The notes under the pieces were generated by a model, which did no database searches, was not told the DNA's origin, and saw only the letters and a program-made list of their open reading frames with translations. The position numbers and the translations under genes were made by a program. Source: WRDF01 sp031552235 (GTDB taxonomy: Bacteria; Bacteroidota; Bacteroidia; Bacteroidales; Rikenellaceae). From it: a stretch of 64,000 bases of DNA. Below are positions 50,689 through 58,693 of the stretch, in pieces. Each line of letters opens with the position of its first letter. Position 1 is the stretch's first letter. The DNA lies in contig JAVBMR010000004.1 of NCBI GenBank assembly GCA_031552235.1, positions 1 through 64,000 of the forward strand, written 5' to 3'.

Positions 50689-50701
50689 ACGTTGCCGCCG
50701 T

Positions 50702-50929
50702 TTATTCCGCTACCTTGCGGTAGACCGTTATACAACTGTCAGGACACACCAGAGCGCAACTCGCACACCCTGTGCATGCGTCGGGATTGACCATGAGGGA
50801 GTAGTGGTAGCCCTTGCCGTTTACCTCGGGCGCGAGCGCCAGCACTTTGAAAGGACAGGCAACGACACAGACGTCGCAGCCTTTGCAGCGTTCGCGGTCC
50901 ACTTCTATGGTCCCTTTTACTTTTGCCAT
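50702..50929 (-). CDS. 2-oxoacid:ferredoxin oxidoreductase, delta (2[4Fe-4S] ferredoxin) subunit
   Basis: A 75-residue ferredoxin-like protein with two complete CxxCxxCxxxCP motifs: CKGCDVCVVACP (15-26) and CTGCASCALVCP (52-63). It passes electrons from the TPP centre to free ferredoxin. It is the first gene of the vor operon, with a TATTTTTG box at 50967-50974 and a leader of ~33 nt. The operon continues through vorB, the beta and gamma subunits, the LEA2-like gene and the lipocalin-like gene. Confidence 0.93.
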   Translation of the reverse strand: MAKVKGTIEVDRERCKGCDVCVVACPFKVLALAPEVNGKGYHYSLMVNPDACTGCASCALVCPDSCITVYRKVAE

Positions 50930-50966
50930 ATTTATATGTATTTGTTTTATCGCAGATAATAATCAA

Positions 50967-50974
50967 CAAAAATA
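50967..50974 (-). promoter_or_regulatory. -7 box TATTTTTG of the vor operon
   Basis: Perfect TAnnTTTG box 37 bp before ATG 50929, in the divergent space shared with the NlpE-like gene. Confidence 0.65.
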
Positions 50975-51094
50975 ATAATACTTCTATTAATTTTTACTAA
51001 ACTGTTGCGATTTTTACTTTGTTCAAAATTCATAAGCCGGCGATCCGTGGCATATTTTTTGTTGTTATTATGTAAACCAATAATATTATTTGAT

Positions 51095-51544
51095 ATGAAG
51101 AAACTGATAATCGTCCTGATAGCAGCGGCGGCTGTAGTAGGCTGTAAGAACCGCAATAAGGCGGTAGTGGAAGTAACCGAAACAGTAACCGAGGTCATGG
51201 CGCCTGTTTTCAACGCCAAGGATTCCCTTGAATATCAGGGGACATATAAAGGGACGATACCATGTGCCGACTGTGAAGGTATACAAATGAGCATAACTAT
51301 CGACAGGGACGGTAACTTCAAACGCACAAAGATGTATCTCGGTAAAGGCGACCCGACCGAATTTGCAGACAACGGTAAATACCAATGGGATGCCACGGGG
51401 AATATCATAGAATTTCTTAATCAAAAAGACACCGACATGTATCTTGTTGAGAAAAACCGTTTGGTTATCCTCGACATGGAAGGCAAAGTCGTGAGCGGCG
51501 AACTCGCGGAACTGTATTTCCTGACCAAACAACCGGCGGAATAA
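51095..51544 (+). CDS. NlpE-like lipoprotein
   Basis: A 149-residue lipoprotein starting at ATG 51095 (an upstream extension to 51005 lacks a signal and is rejected). The lipobox is AVVGC, lipid Cys 17. The mature domain carries YQGTYKGTIPCADCEGIQMSITIDRDGNF, the CxxC-containing signature of the NlpE N-terminal beta-barrel. In E. coli NlpE links surface and copper signals to Cpx; Bacteroidetes homologues are mostly uncharacterised, and no Cpx genes are here. It is a single gene with terminator 51576-51600. Confidence 0.88.
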   Translation: MKKLIIVLIAAAAVVGCKNRNKAVVEVTETVTEVMAPVFNAKDSLEYQGTYKGTIPCADCEGIQMSITIDRDGNFKRTKMYLGKGDPTEFADNGKYQWDATGNIIEFLNQKDTDMYLVEKNRLVILDMEGKVVSGELAELYFLTKQPAE

Positions 51545-51575
51545 ATTTCCGCAAAAAATTAAGACACTGTTTGGT

Positions 51576-51600
51576 AATCCCCGGTTTTTAGCCGGGGATT
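51576..51600 (+). terminator. Terminator of the NlpE-like gene
   Basis: A perfect 9-bp stem AATCCCCGG/CCGGGGATT is followed by ATTTTATCTT. Confidence 0.8.
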
Positions 51601-51650
51601 ATTTTATCTTAAAACTTGCGGCCGGGGTATTTTTACGATACCCAAAATAT

Positions 51651-51683
51651 AAAAAAGGCTACCCCGTCGGGGCAGCCTTTTTT
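51651..51683. terminator. Bidirectional terminator, end of the serine operon
   Basis: The stem AAAAAAGGCT/AGCCTTTTTT with inner CCCC/GGGG and a GTC loop ends minus-strand transcripts from the DUF1015 gene (stop at 51704). Confidence 0.85.
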
Positions 51684-51703
51684 ATGGTCGCGGAACATCG
51701 TGT

Positions 51704-52948
51704 TTAGTCGCGGAATGAGTGGATCACGACCCCCGAGCGCAGTTTAGGTTCGAACCAGGTGGTCTTAGGGGGCATGATATTGCCAGAGTCGGCGATGTCG
51801 ATGAGCTGTTTCATCGAAACGGGGTAGAGCGCGAAAGCCACTTTCATCTCGCCGCTGTCCACGCGTTTCTGAAGCTCGCCGAGGCCGCGGATACCGCCTA
51901 CGAAATCGATGCGTTTATCCGTACGCAGGTCCTTGATGCCGAGGATCTTGTCGAGGACAAGGTCGGAAAGCACCGTTACGTCGAGTACGCCGATAGGGTC
52001 GTTGTCGTTGTAGGTTCCCGGTTTCGCGGTGAAGCTGTACCATTTGCCGTCGAGGTACATCCCGAAGTTGTGGAGGCCAGTGGGCGTGTGTATATCCTTA
52101 CCGACTTCTTTTACATCGAAATTTTCCTTGAGGGCGTCCACCAACTGCGCCGGTGTCAGGCCGTTAAGGTCTTTCACGGTGCGGTTGTAGTCGATGATGC
52201 GGAGCTGGTTATCCGGGAACGCGACAGCGAGGAACCAGCAATATTCTTCCGTTCCGTTATGCGAGGGGTTGGCGGCAGCCATTTCCTGTCCAACACGAGC
52301 TGCGGCGGCTGTACGGTGGTGTCCGTCAGCGACATAAAGCGCCGGAATGGTTTCGAATATCGCTGTGATGCGGTCGTTCGTGGCCTTGTCCGTGATTCTC
52401 CAGAAGTGGTGCCCGAAACCGTCCTCTGCAACGAAGTCGAAGTCGGGTTCCTGGTTCTTTACGATATTTTCGACGATGGCGTCGATCTCCTTTTCGGCCG
52501 GATACGAGAAGAACACCGGCTCGATGTTGGCCTGCTGATTGCGCACGTGGATCATGCGGTCGTCCTCTTTGTCGGGGCGGGTCAGCTCGTGCTTCTTGAT
52601 CTTGCCGTCGAGGTAATCCTGATAGTGGCAGCAAACCGCGAGTCCATACTGTGTGCGGCCTTCCATCGTCTGCGCGTACACGTAGAAATTGTCGGTTTCG
52701 TCCTGCACGAGCCAGCCATTGTCCTGCCAGATGGTGAAGTTCTCGACCGCACGGTCATAGACCTTCTGCGAATGCTCGTCGGCGATAGGATCGAAGTCGA
52801 TCTCCGGTTTGATGATATGCAGCAGGGATTTTTCTCCGGCCTCTTTCTTTGCCTCGGCCGACGACAGTACGTCGTAGGGCCTCGAAGCCACCTCTTTCGC
52901 GAGATTGGCGGGTGGGCAGATACCTTTGAACGCTTTTACTTTAACCAT
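51704..52948 (-). CDS. DUF1015 protein of the serine operon
   Basis: A ~414-residue soluble protein of DUF1015. The N terminus VKVKAFKGICPPANLAKEVASRPYDVLSSAEAKKEA and the internal FETIPALYVADGHHRTAAAARV (~230-250) are family hallmarks; the DGHHR segment looks like a nucleotide- or metal-binding site. No reaction is claimed. It lies downstream of serC and serA on the same strand, so it probably acts in or near serine metabolism (inference). ATG 52948 is preferred; ATG 52969 adds seven residues. The spacer to serA holds the repeated element copy B and a second hairpin at ~52977-52996. Confidence 0.85.
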   Translation of the reverse strand: MVKVKAFKGICPPANLAKEVASRPYDVLSSAEAKKEAGEKSLLHIIKPEIDFDPIADEHSQKVYDRAVENFTIWQDNGWLVQDETDNFYVYAQTMEGRTQYGLAVCCHYQDYLDGKIKKHELTRPDKEDDRMIHVRNQQANIEPVFFSYPAEKEIDAIVENIVKNQEPDFDFVAEDGFGHHFWRITDKATNDRITAIFETIPALYVADGHHRTAAAARVGQEMAAANPSHNGTEEYCWFLAVAFPDNQLRIIDYNRTVKDLNGLTPAQLVDALKENFDVKEVGKDIHTPTGLHNFGMYLDGKWYSFTAKPGTYNDNDPIGVLDVTVLSDLVLDKILGIKDLRTDKRIDFVGGIRGLGELQKRVDSGEMKVAFALYPVSMKQLIDIADSGNIMPPKTTWFEPKLRSGVVIHSFRD

Positions 52949-53022
52949 TTCGATTTTGTATTTTAACATTTCCGCCCGGCCTGTTAGGGCTGGGCGAGAA
53001 TGGTAATTTTGTTTGAACTAAC

Positions 53023-53090
53023 ATTCCGATAGAAGCCTTACTGCTTTTCGGCAGCATGTTATCGATCGGTGCGCCTTTCCGCGAACGCGA
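53023..53090 (-). ncRNA. Repeated structured intergenic element, copy B (after serA)
   Basis: On the minus strand, directly after the serA stop, there is CGCG-TT-CGCG (53080-53089). The shared block 53063-53081 is 17 of 19 identical to copy A. A hairpin CTGC...GCAG (53041-53044 with 53051-53054) follows, then the second shared block 53023-53037. CCGAT/ATCGG (53026-53030 with 53065-53069) closes it. Position relative to the upstream stop and spacer length (~140 nt) mirror copy A in the thr operon. Confidence 0.5.
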
Positions 53091-54014
53091 CTATTTGTTC
53101 ACCTGGAACTTTTTGTTGCCGGTCTTGAAGAAATCGGCGATCTGGCTTGCGGCGGCAAGACCTGCGTTGACGTTGGCTTCAGCCGTTTCCGCACCCATTT
53201 TCTTCGCTGTGCCGAACACGCGTTTGCCGAATTTTTCGTTCAGCTCAGCCTGGTTGTCGGCGGCGATGTCGGTGATATACTTCAGGTCGGCGCGTTCTTC
53301 GAGCGCTTTCACAAGGCCTGCTTCGTCGATAACCTCCTTGCGGGCGGTATTAACGAGGGTTCCGCCTTTGGGCATGCTCATCAGAAGATCGTAACCGATC
53401 GACTTCCTGGTCTGTTCCGTTGCCGGGATGTGGAGCGACAGGTACTGGCTCTTTTTGTAGAGCTCCTCTACCGAATCCACCTTCTTGACGCCGTCGGCTT
53501 CGAAAACCTTCGTGTCGGTGATGAACGGGTCGAAGGCGTACACTTCCATGCCCATGGCCTTGCCTGCGATACCCACAAGGCGGCCTACGTTGCCGTAAGC
53601 GTGGATGCCGAGGGTCTTACCCTTGATTTCCGTACCTGTGCCAGGTGAGAATTGTCCGCGAGCCATGAAGATCATCATGCCGATGGCGAGTTCCGCAACG
53701 GCGTTCGAGTTCTGGCCCGGGGTGTTCATAACCACGATACCTTTAGCCGTGCATGCCGCGAGGTCCACATTGTCGTAACCCGCACCGGCGCGAACCACGA
53801 TCTTGAGGTTCTTCGCCGCGGCAACGACCTCGGCGGTAACTTTGTCGCTGCGGATGATAAGCGCATCGGCATCGGCTACAGCTATGAGGAATTCCGAGTT
53901 GTCGGTGTACTTTTCGAGAAGCGCCATTGTGTATCCCGCATCCTCGATGATTTTCCTGATCCCGTCTACCGCTTCTTTCGCGAACGGTTTTTCGGTTGCT
54001 ACTAAAACTTTCAT
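53091..54014 (-). CDS. serA: D-3-phosphoglycerate dehydrogenase, short Bacteroidetes type
   Basis: The enzyme oxidises 3-phosphoglycerate to phosphohydroxypyruvate, entering serine synthesis. 307 residues from ATG 54014 (MKVLVATEKPF), the family start; the frame stays open to ATG 54098, only 11 bp after serC, so a 28-residue N-terminal extension cannot be excluded. NAD-binding GIHAYGNVGRLVG (~140-155), substrate GAGYDNVDL and VNTARKEVIDE are present. The usual PH(I/L)G catalytic-His motif near the C terminus reads AKKMGAETAEAN, with no His. No ACT regulatory domain is present, so serine feedback by that route is unlikely. Confidence 0.9.
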   Translation of the reverse strand: MKVLVATEKPFAKEAVDGIRKIIEDAGYTMALLEKYTDNSEFLIAVADADALIIRSDKVTAEVVAAAKNLKIVVRAGAGYDNVDLAACTAKGIVVMNTPGQNSNAVAELAIGMMIFMARGQFSPGTGTEIKGKTLGIHAYGNVGRLVGIAGKAMGMEVYAFDPFITDTKVFEADGVKKVDSVEELYKKSQYLSLHIPATEQTRKSIGYDLLMSMPKGGTLVNTARKEVIDEAGLVKALEERADLKYITDIAADNQAELNEKFGKRVFGTAKKMGAETAEANVNAGLAAASQIADFFKTGNKKFQVNK

Positions 54015-54109
54015 ATTTTCTACCAATTCAAGGAAGTTCACGCTCTTATCGTCTTTCAGCTCTGTACGCGGATCGCGATAAGGGAAGAAAACCGCCATAA
54101 CGGTTAAAC

Positions 54110-55183
54110 TTATTTCTTATTCTGTTTTTCGAACTCCTGCATGCAGTCCACGAGTGCCTGCACGCTCTCTTTCGGGAGGGCGTTGTAGCAAGACGCGCGG
54201 AATCCGCCTACGAGACGGTGGCCTTTGAGGCCGACCATGCCGCGTTCCTTTGCAAACTTCATGAACGCGTCGGCGAGGTCTTCGAAGCCCGGGGCCATCA
54301 CGAAGCAGATGTTCATGCGCGAGCGGTCTTCCTTGGCTGCCGTACCGACGAACATTGGGTTGCGGTCGATCTCGGCGTAGAGCATGTCTGCTTTTTCTTG
54401 AGCGAGTTTATCCATCGCCTTGACGCCGCCCTGGGCCTTAACCCATTTCAGTACTTCCTTAACCACGAAGATCGGCAGTACGGGGGGTGTGTTGAACATC
54501 GAGTCGTTCTCGATATGGTTGCGGTAGTCGACCATCGAGGGCAGCGGACGCGACACTTTCCCGAGGATGTCCTCGCGAACGATCACGAAAGTCACACCGG
54601 CGGGCCCCATGTTCTTCTGGGCGCCGCCATATATAAGTGCGTATTTCGAAACGTCGATCGGACGGCTGAGGATGTCCGAGCTCATGTCGGCGATCACGGG
54701 AACAGGGGAATCGAGATCGGTGAAATATTCCGTACCGTATATGGTGTTGTTGGTGGTTATGTGGAGGTAGTCGAGATCGGCGGGGATCGCGAAACCTTTA
54801 GGTATATAGTTGAAATTCTTGTCTTCCGAAGATGCCAGGACCACAGTTTCGCCAAAATTCTTCGATTCCTTGATGGCTTTCTTTGCCCATACGCCCGTGT
54901 TCACGTATCCGGCTTTCTTTTCCATAAGGTTGTAGGGTACTGTGAAGAACTGTGTGCTTGCGCCGCCGCCGAGGAAAAGTATCTTGTAATTATCCGGCAC
55001 ATTAAGCAGTTCGCGCAGGAGGGCGTTGGCTTCGTCGTTCACGGCTTCGAAATCCTTCGTGCGGTGCGAGATCTCAAGCAGCGACATGCCGATACCGTTG
55101 AAGTCGAGTATTGCTTTGGCTGCGTTTTCGACGGCTTCGCGCGGCAAGATAGAAGGACCGGCGTTGAAATTGTGGATCTTCAT
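54110..55183 (-). CDS. serC: Phosphoserine aminotransferase
   Basis: The enzyme transaminates phosphohydroxypyruvate with glutamate. 357 residues, the usual length. NFNAGPSILPREAVE at the start, FLGGGASTQFFTVPYN and the PLP lysine in YGGAQKNMGPAGVTFVIV are standard SerC features, and the C terminus has GLKGHRLVGGFRASCYNALP. It leads the serC-serA-DUF1015 operon. A TAAATTTG box at 55236-55243 gives a ~48-nt leader. Confidence 0.95.
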   Translation of the reverse strand: MKIHNFNAGPSILPREAVENAAKAILDFNGIGMSLLEISHRTKDFEAVNDEANALLRELLNVPDNYKILFLGGGASTQFFTVPYNLMEKKAGYVNTGVWAKKAIKESKNFGETVVLASSEDKNFNYIPKGFAIPADLDYLHITTNNTIYGTEYFTDLDSPVPVIADMSSDILSRPIDVSKYALIYGGAQKNMGPAGVTFVIVREDILGKVSRPLPSMVDYRNHIENDSMFNTPPVLPIFVVKEVLKWVKAQGGVKAMDKLAQEKADMLYAEIDRNPMFVGTAAKEDRSRMNICFVMAPGFEDLADAFMKFAKERGMVGLKGHRLVGGFRASCYNALPKESVQALVDCMQEFEKQNKK

Positions 55184-55235
55184 AATAAGAATGGTTTATG
55201 TTTTTGTTATGTGATTTTCGTCAAAAAGAGTGCGA

Positions 55236-55243
55236 CAAATTTA
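55236..55243 (-). promoter_or_regulatory. -7 box TAAATTTG of the serine operon
   Basis: Perfect TAnnTTTG box on the minus strand, 52 bp before the serC ATG. Confidence 0.65.
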
Positions 55244-55356
55244 TCAATTAATTTCTGTTTATTCAACGTTGCCGGCACTTTTTTCCATGCTTTGGCGATT
55301 TTTTTGTGAAATTACTAACAGTGGGCCGAAATAATGGAAATTACGCTTTTTTCACG

Positions 55357-55364
55357 TAACTTTG
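55357..55364 (+). promoter_or_regulatory. -7 box TAACTTTG of yicC
   Basis: Perfect TAnnTTTG box 23 bp before the yicC ATG. Confidence 0.75.
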
Positions 55365-55387
55365 CGCATGATTAAAAATTGTAAGCT

Positions 55388-56272
55388 ATGATCAGATCAA
55401 TGACCGGTTTTGGTAAGGCGGAAGTCGTTTTTGGCGATAAAAAGATAAGTGCGGAGGTTCGCTCGCTCAACAGCAAGCAACTCGATCTTTCGGTGAAGTT
55501 GCCGCTGTTGTACCGCTCCCAGGATTACGAAATACGCACGATGGCGGCCAAAGCGTTGCAGCGCGGCAAGGCAGATATCTATGTGAATTATGAAGTTACC
55601 TCGGGTGAAGGGGCTGTGGCGATCAACCGGGAGCTTTTCAATTCTTATTACGCCCAGCTCCGCGAGATAGGCGAGGGTAACGGCATGAAATGCAGCGGAG
55701 AGATGATGGATGCAAGCATCATGCAGTCGATACTGCGCATGCCCGATGTAGTTGTTCATGAGATGGATAGCGTGCCGGAGGAAGAGATAGCGGCGTTGAA
55801 AAAAGTCGTTGCCGATGCCCTGGCGAACGCCGACAATTTCAGGGTTGTGGAAGGCAAGGTGCTTATGGCGGACCTTCTGGCCCGTGTCGACCTGATCGAG
55901 AACGCGATCGACGAGGTGACGCCGTTCGAAGAGTCACGCATAGAGGCGATTAAGAAGCGTATCCGCGAAAGTATCGATGGTCTTGGATTGCAGACCGACC
56001 CTAACCGCCTTGAGCAGGAGATGATATTTTATGTCGAAAAACTCGACGTGACCGAAGAAAAAGTGCGCCTGCGCAACCACTGCAATTATTTCCGAGAGGT
56101 GGCCGGTTCGGAAGAAAGCCCCGGTAAAAAATTGGGCTTCATCGCACAGGAAATGGGGCGTGAAATCAACACTTTAGGTTCGAAGGCTAATAATTCTGAC
56201 ATACAGCGTATTGTCGTTGGAATGAAAGACGAATTGGAGAAGATAAAAGAGCAGCTTCTGAATATATTATAA
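55388..56272 (+). CDS. yicC: YicC-family endoribonuclease
   Basis: A 294-residue protein of the YicC/YloC family. MIRSMTGFGKAEV at the start is the family signature. The C-terminal DUF1732 part has DPNRLEQEMIFYVEKLDVTEEKVRLRNHCNYF and GKKLGFIAQEMGREINTLGSKANN, the conserved acidic/His region. Family members are metal-dependent RNases implicated in RNA turnover; the target here is unknown. gmk follows within 10 bp, the common yicC-gmk pairing. Confidence 0.93.
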   Translation: MIRSMTGFGKAEVVFGDKKISAEVRSLNSKQLDLSVKLPLLYRSQDYEIRTMAAKALQRGKADIYVNYEVTSGEGAVAINRELFNSYYAQLREIGEGNGMKCSGEMMDASIMQSILRMPDVVVHEMDSVPEEEIAALKKVVADALANADNFRVVEGKVLMADLLARVDLIENAIDEVTPFEESRIEAIKKRIRESIDGLGLQTDPNRLEQEMIFYVEKLDVTEEKVRLRNHCNYFREVAGSEESPGKKLGFIAQEMGREINTLGSKANNSDIQRIVVGMKDELEKIKEQLLNIL

Positions 56273-56282
56273 GGCGTTGGCG

Positions 56283-56858
56283 ATGGCAGGCGAAACAGGC
56301 AAACTTGTAATACTTTCGGCTCCTTCGGGCGCGGGGAAAACCACGATAATGAAGCATATAATCCGTGATTTCCCCCAGTTGGAATTCTCGATATCGGCCA
56401 CGAGCCGCGCTCCGCGATGCGGCGAACAGCATGGTGTCGACTATTATTTCTTTAGTGGGGATGAATTCCGTAAAGCCGTTGACAAAGACCAATTTATCGA
56501 ATGGGAAGAGGTGTACGCCGGGACGCATTACGGCACTCTTAAATCCGAAATGGAGCGCATTTGGGCAAGCGGGAAAAGCATAATTTTCGACATAGATGTC
56601 AAGGGCGGGATCAACCTGAAGCGCATCTTCGGCAGCCGGGCGCTAAGTATTTTCATAATGCCGCCGTCGATCGAGGAACTTGAAAAACGCTTGGTCGGGC
56701 GCGGTACGGACTCGGCTGAAGCCATCGCCCGCAGAGTTGCTAAAGCATCTGTTGAGATAGAAGATGCTAAAAGCTTCGATATCATTGTTGTAAATGACGA
56801 ATTGGAGCGGGCGATAGGGGAGGTGGAGAATGCAATAAAAGGCTTTCTGATGCAATGA
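56283..56858 (+). CDS. gmk: Guanylate kinase
   Basis: The enzyme phosphorylates GMP to GDP. 191 residues from ATG 56283 (a TTG two codons earlier is weaker). The P-loop is SAPSGAGKTT (~11-20). FSISATSRAPRCGEQHGVDYYFFS is the GMP-binding region, and FDIDVKGGINLKR is the Walker B/lid. The stop overlaps the nadD ATG by four bases (ATGA), so the genes are translationally coupled. Confidence 0.96.
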   Translation: MAGETGKLVILSAPSGAGKTTIMKHIIRDFPQLEFSISATSRAPRCGEQHGVDYYFFSGDEFRKAVDKDQFIEWEEVYAGTHYGTLKSEMERIWASGKSIIFDIDVKGGINLKRIFGSRALSIFIMPPSIEELEKRLVGRGTDSAEAIARRVAKASVEIEDAKSFDIIVVNDELERAIGEVENAIKGFLMQ

Positions 56859-57457
56859 AAAACAGGGAAACGATACTGTATTTCGGGTCGTTCAACCCCA
56901 TTCATAACGGGCATACCGCGGTAGCACGATATGTGTTGGAGCATGGGTTTTGCGACGAATTATGGTTTGTGGTTTCCCCTCGTAATCCGCTGAAACCGGA
57001 GAGCGTTCTTGCAGGTGACCTTGACAGGCTGAGGATGACGGAAATAGCTGCGTCAGACAAACTTAAAGGATTCGACGTCAGGGTGAGCGATGTGGAATTC
57101 GGCTTGCCTCGTCCGTCGTATACGATAGATACGCTACGGTTTTTGGATGCGAATTATCCTGACAACTGTTTTTCGATGCTCGTGGGGGCGGACATAATTA
57201 CGCAGTTAGGCAGATGGAAAGACCACGCCGCGCTGATCGAAAGATATAAATTATATGTCTATCCACGCGAAAGTTTCAGTTTAGATGAGTTGCCGTATAA
57301 TGCAGTTTATCTGAAAGATGCGCCTATGTTTGAATACTCATCTACGGATGTGCGGGAGGCTGTCGCCAGCGGCTGTGATATTGGCGACATGGTTGCCGCG
57401 GGAGTAAAGGAATACATTATTGAAAACGGATTATGGACCGGAAAGACTTCGAAATAA
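56855..57457 (+). CDS. nadD: Nicotinate-nucleotide adenylyltransferase
   Basis: The enzyme adenylates nicotinate mononucleotide in NAD synthesis. 200 residues. The nucleotidyltransferase HxGH motif is H17-N-G-H20 in GSFNPIHNGHTAVA. PRPSYTIDTLRFL and the C-terminal SSTDVREAVASG complete the family pattern. It overlaps gmk by four bases at its start and the TPR gene by 25 bases at its end. Confidence 0.95.
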   Translation: MKNRETILYFGSFNPIHNGHTAVARYVLEHGFCDELWFVVSPRNPLKPESVLAGDLDRLRMTEIAASDKLKGFDVRVSDVEFGLPRPSYTIDTLRFLDANYPDNCFSMLVGADIITQLGRWKDHAALIERYKLYVYPRESFSLDELPYNAVYLKDAPMFEYSSTDVREAVASGCDIGDMVAAGVKEYIIENGLWTGKTSK

Positions 57458-57678
57458 GGCTTGCGGAGTTGGATAGCCGCATTGCCGAAACGCCAAGCGA
57501 CCCGGGGCTGCTCATGGAGCGCGGGAGACTCTACCAGAAAGCAGGCGTTAACAACAAGGCTCTCAACGACTTCCTGAAGGTCGAAGAACTCGATCCGGCG
57601 AACGAGGAAGCCAAAGAATACATAAAAATGCTGCGTGAAATATTTGCGTTCCGTTATATGGATTACTACAATCCTTAG
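57433..57678 (+). CDS. Small TPR-like protein
   Basis: An 81-residue protein: MDRKDFEIRLAELDSRIAETPSD, then one clear tetratricopeptide unit LLMERGRLYQKAGVNNKALNDFLKVEELDPANEEA, ending YMDYYNP. Proteins of this size and end sequence are common in Bacteroidetes and are thought to mediate protein contacts. The ATG lies inside nadD (25-base overlap in a different frame), so its translation probably depends on nadD. Confidence 0.85.
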   Translation: MDRKDFEIRLAELDSRIAETPSDPGLLMERGRLYQKAGVNNKALNDFLKVEELDPANEEAKEYIKMLREIFAFRYMDYYNP

Positions 57679-57697
57679 TTTATATGAAATACTGTAA

Positions 57698-58693
57698 ATG
57701 ACTATGAATAAGATAAATATCGCTTTATTGGCAGGCGGCGATTCTTCGGAGAGAGAGATAGCCCTGCAAAGCGCGGCGCGTGTGGCCGCATCGCTCGATA
57801 CGGCAAAATACGACATCTATCTGATTGACGTACACGGCCTTTCGTGGGAATATACCGACCCTGAAGGTGCCGGTTGGCAGGTTGACAAGAATGATTTCTC
57901 GCTGACAGTCGACGGACGTAAAATCGTGCTCGACTATGCGCTGATTTTGATCCATGGGACGCCTGGTGAAGACGGAAAAATGCAGGGATACCTTGAAATG
58001 ATGGGTGTTTCATACTCGTCATGCGGACTGGTGTCCACGGTCGTAACCTTTGATAAACAGCTGTGTAAGAGGGCGGTGGAGTCGAGCGGGCTGAATCTCG
58101 CGAAGCACGTCCACATCAAAAGCGGCGGAATCGTCGTTCCGGAATTCCTCGTCGCCGAACTCGGTTTGCCGATGTTCATCAAACCCAACGCGAGCGGCAG
58201 CAGTTTCGGGGTTACCAAGGTAAAAAGCATCGATGAAGTGATGCCGGCCATTGAGGCTGCACGCGAGGAAAGCGAGGACGTCCTCGCCGAAGAATTCATC
58301 GAGGGCCGCGAGATAGGATGCGGTATAATCATTACTCGAAGTAAAGAGTGCGTATTGCCTGTTACTGAGATAATTTCGAAAAAAGATTTCTTCGATTACG
58401 AAGCTAAATACACCCCGGGGCTTTCGGACGAGATAACACCGGCCGACATAGACGCCGGAACGCTCGCCACTCTCAACGACATGACCCGCAAAGCATATAA
58501 GGCCTGCGGATGCCGCGGCATCGTGCGCATAGATTTCATCGTGAAAAACGGCATGCCATACTTCATCGAGGTCAACTCGATCCCCGGTATGAGCGGCGGC
58601 AGCATAGTCCCGCAGCAGGCCGCCGCGGCAGGGTTGACGATCGGCGAAATATACGATATGGTTATCGATGACACATACATCCCGCGCAAATGA
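57698..58693 (+). CDS. ddl: D-alanine--D-alanine ligase
   Basis: The enzyme forms the D-Ala-D-Ala dipeptide of peptidoglycan. 331 residues with the ATP-grasp fold. LLAGGDSSEREIALQSA at the N terminus, LILIHGTPGEDGKMQGYLEM (the Ddl HG.xGEDG motif), FIKPNASGSSFGVTKV (ATP loop) and IDFIVKNGMPYFIEVNSIPGMS (Mg ligands) are all intact. The start could equally be ATG 57704. Its stop overlaps the DUF3109 ATG (ATGA). Confidence 0.95.
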   Translation: MTMNKINIALLAGGDSSEREIALQSAARVAASLDTAKYDIYLIDVHGLSWEYTDPEGAGWQVDKNDFSLTVDGRKIVLDYALILIHGTPGEDGKMQGYLEMMGVSYSSCGLVSTVVTFDKQLCKRAVESSGLNLAKHVHIKSGGIVVPEFLVAELGLPMFIKPNASGSSFGVTKVKSIDEVMPAIEAAREESEDVLAEEFIEGREIGCGIIITRSKECVLPVTEIISKKDFFDYEAKYTPGLSDEITPADIDAGTLATLNDMTRKAYKACGCRGIVRIDFIVKNGMPYFIEVNSIPGMSGGSIVPQQAAAAGLTIGEIYDMVIDDTYIPRK

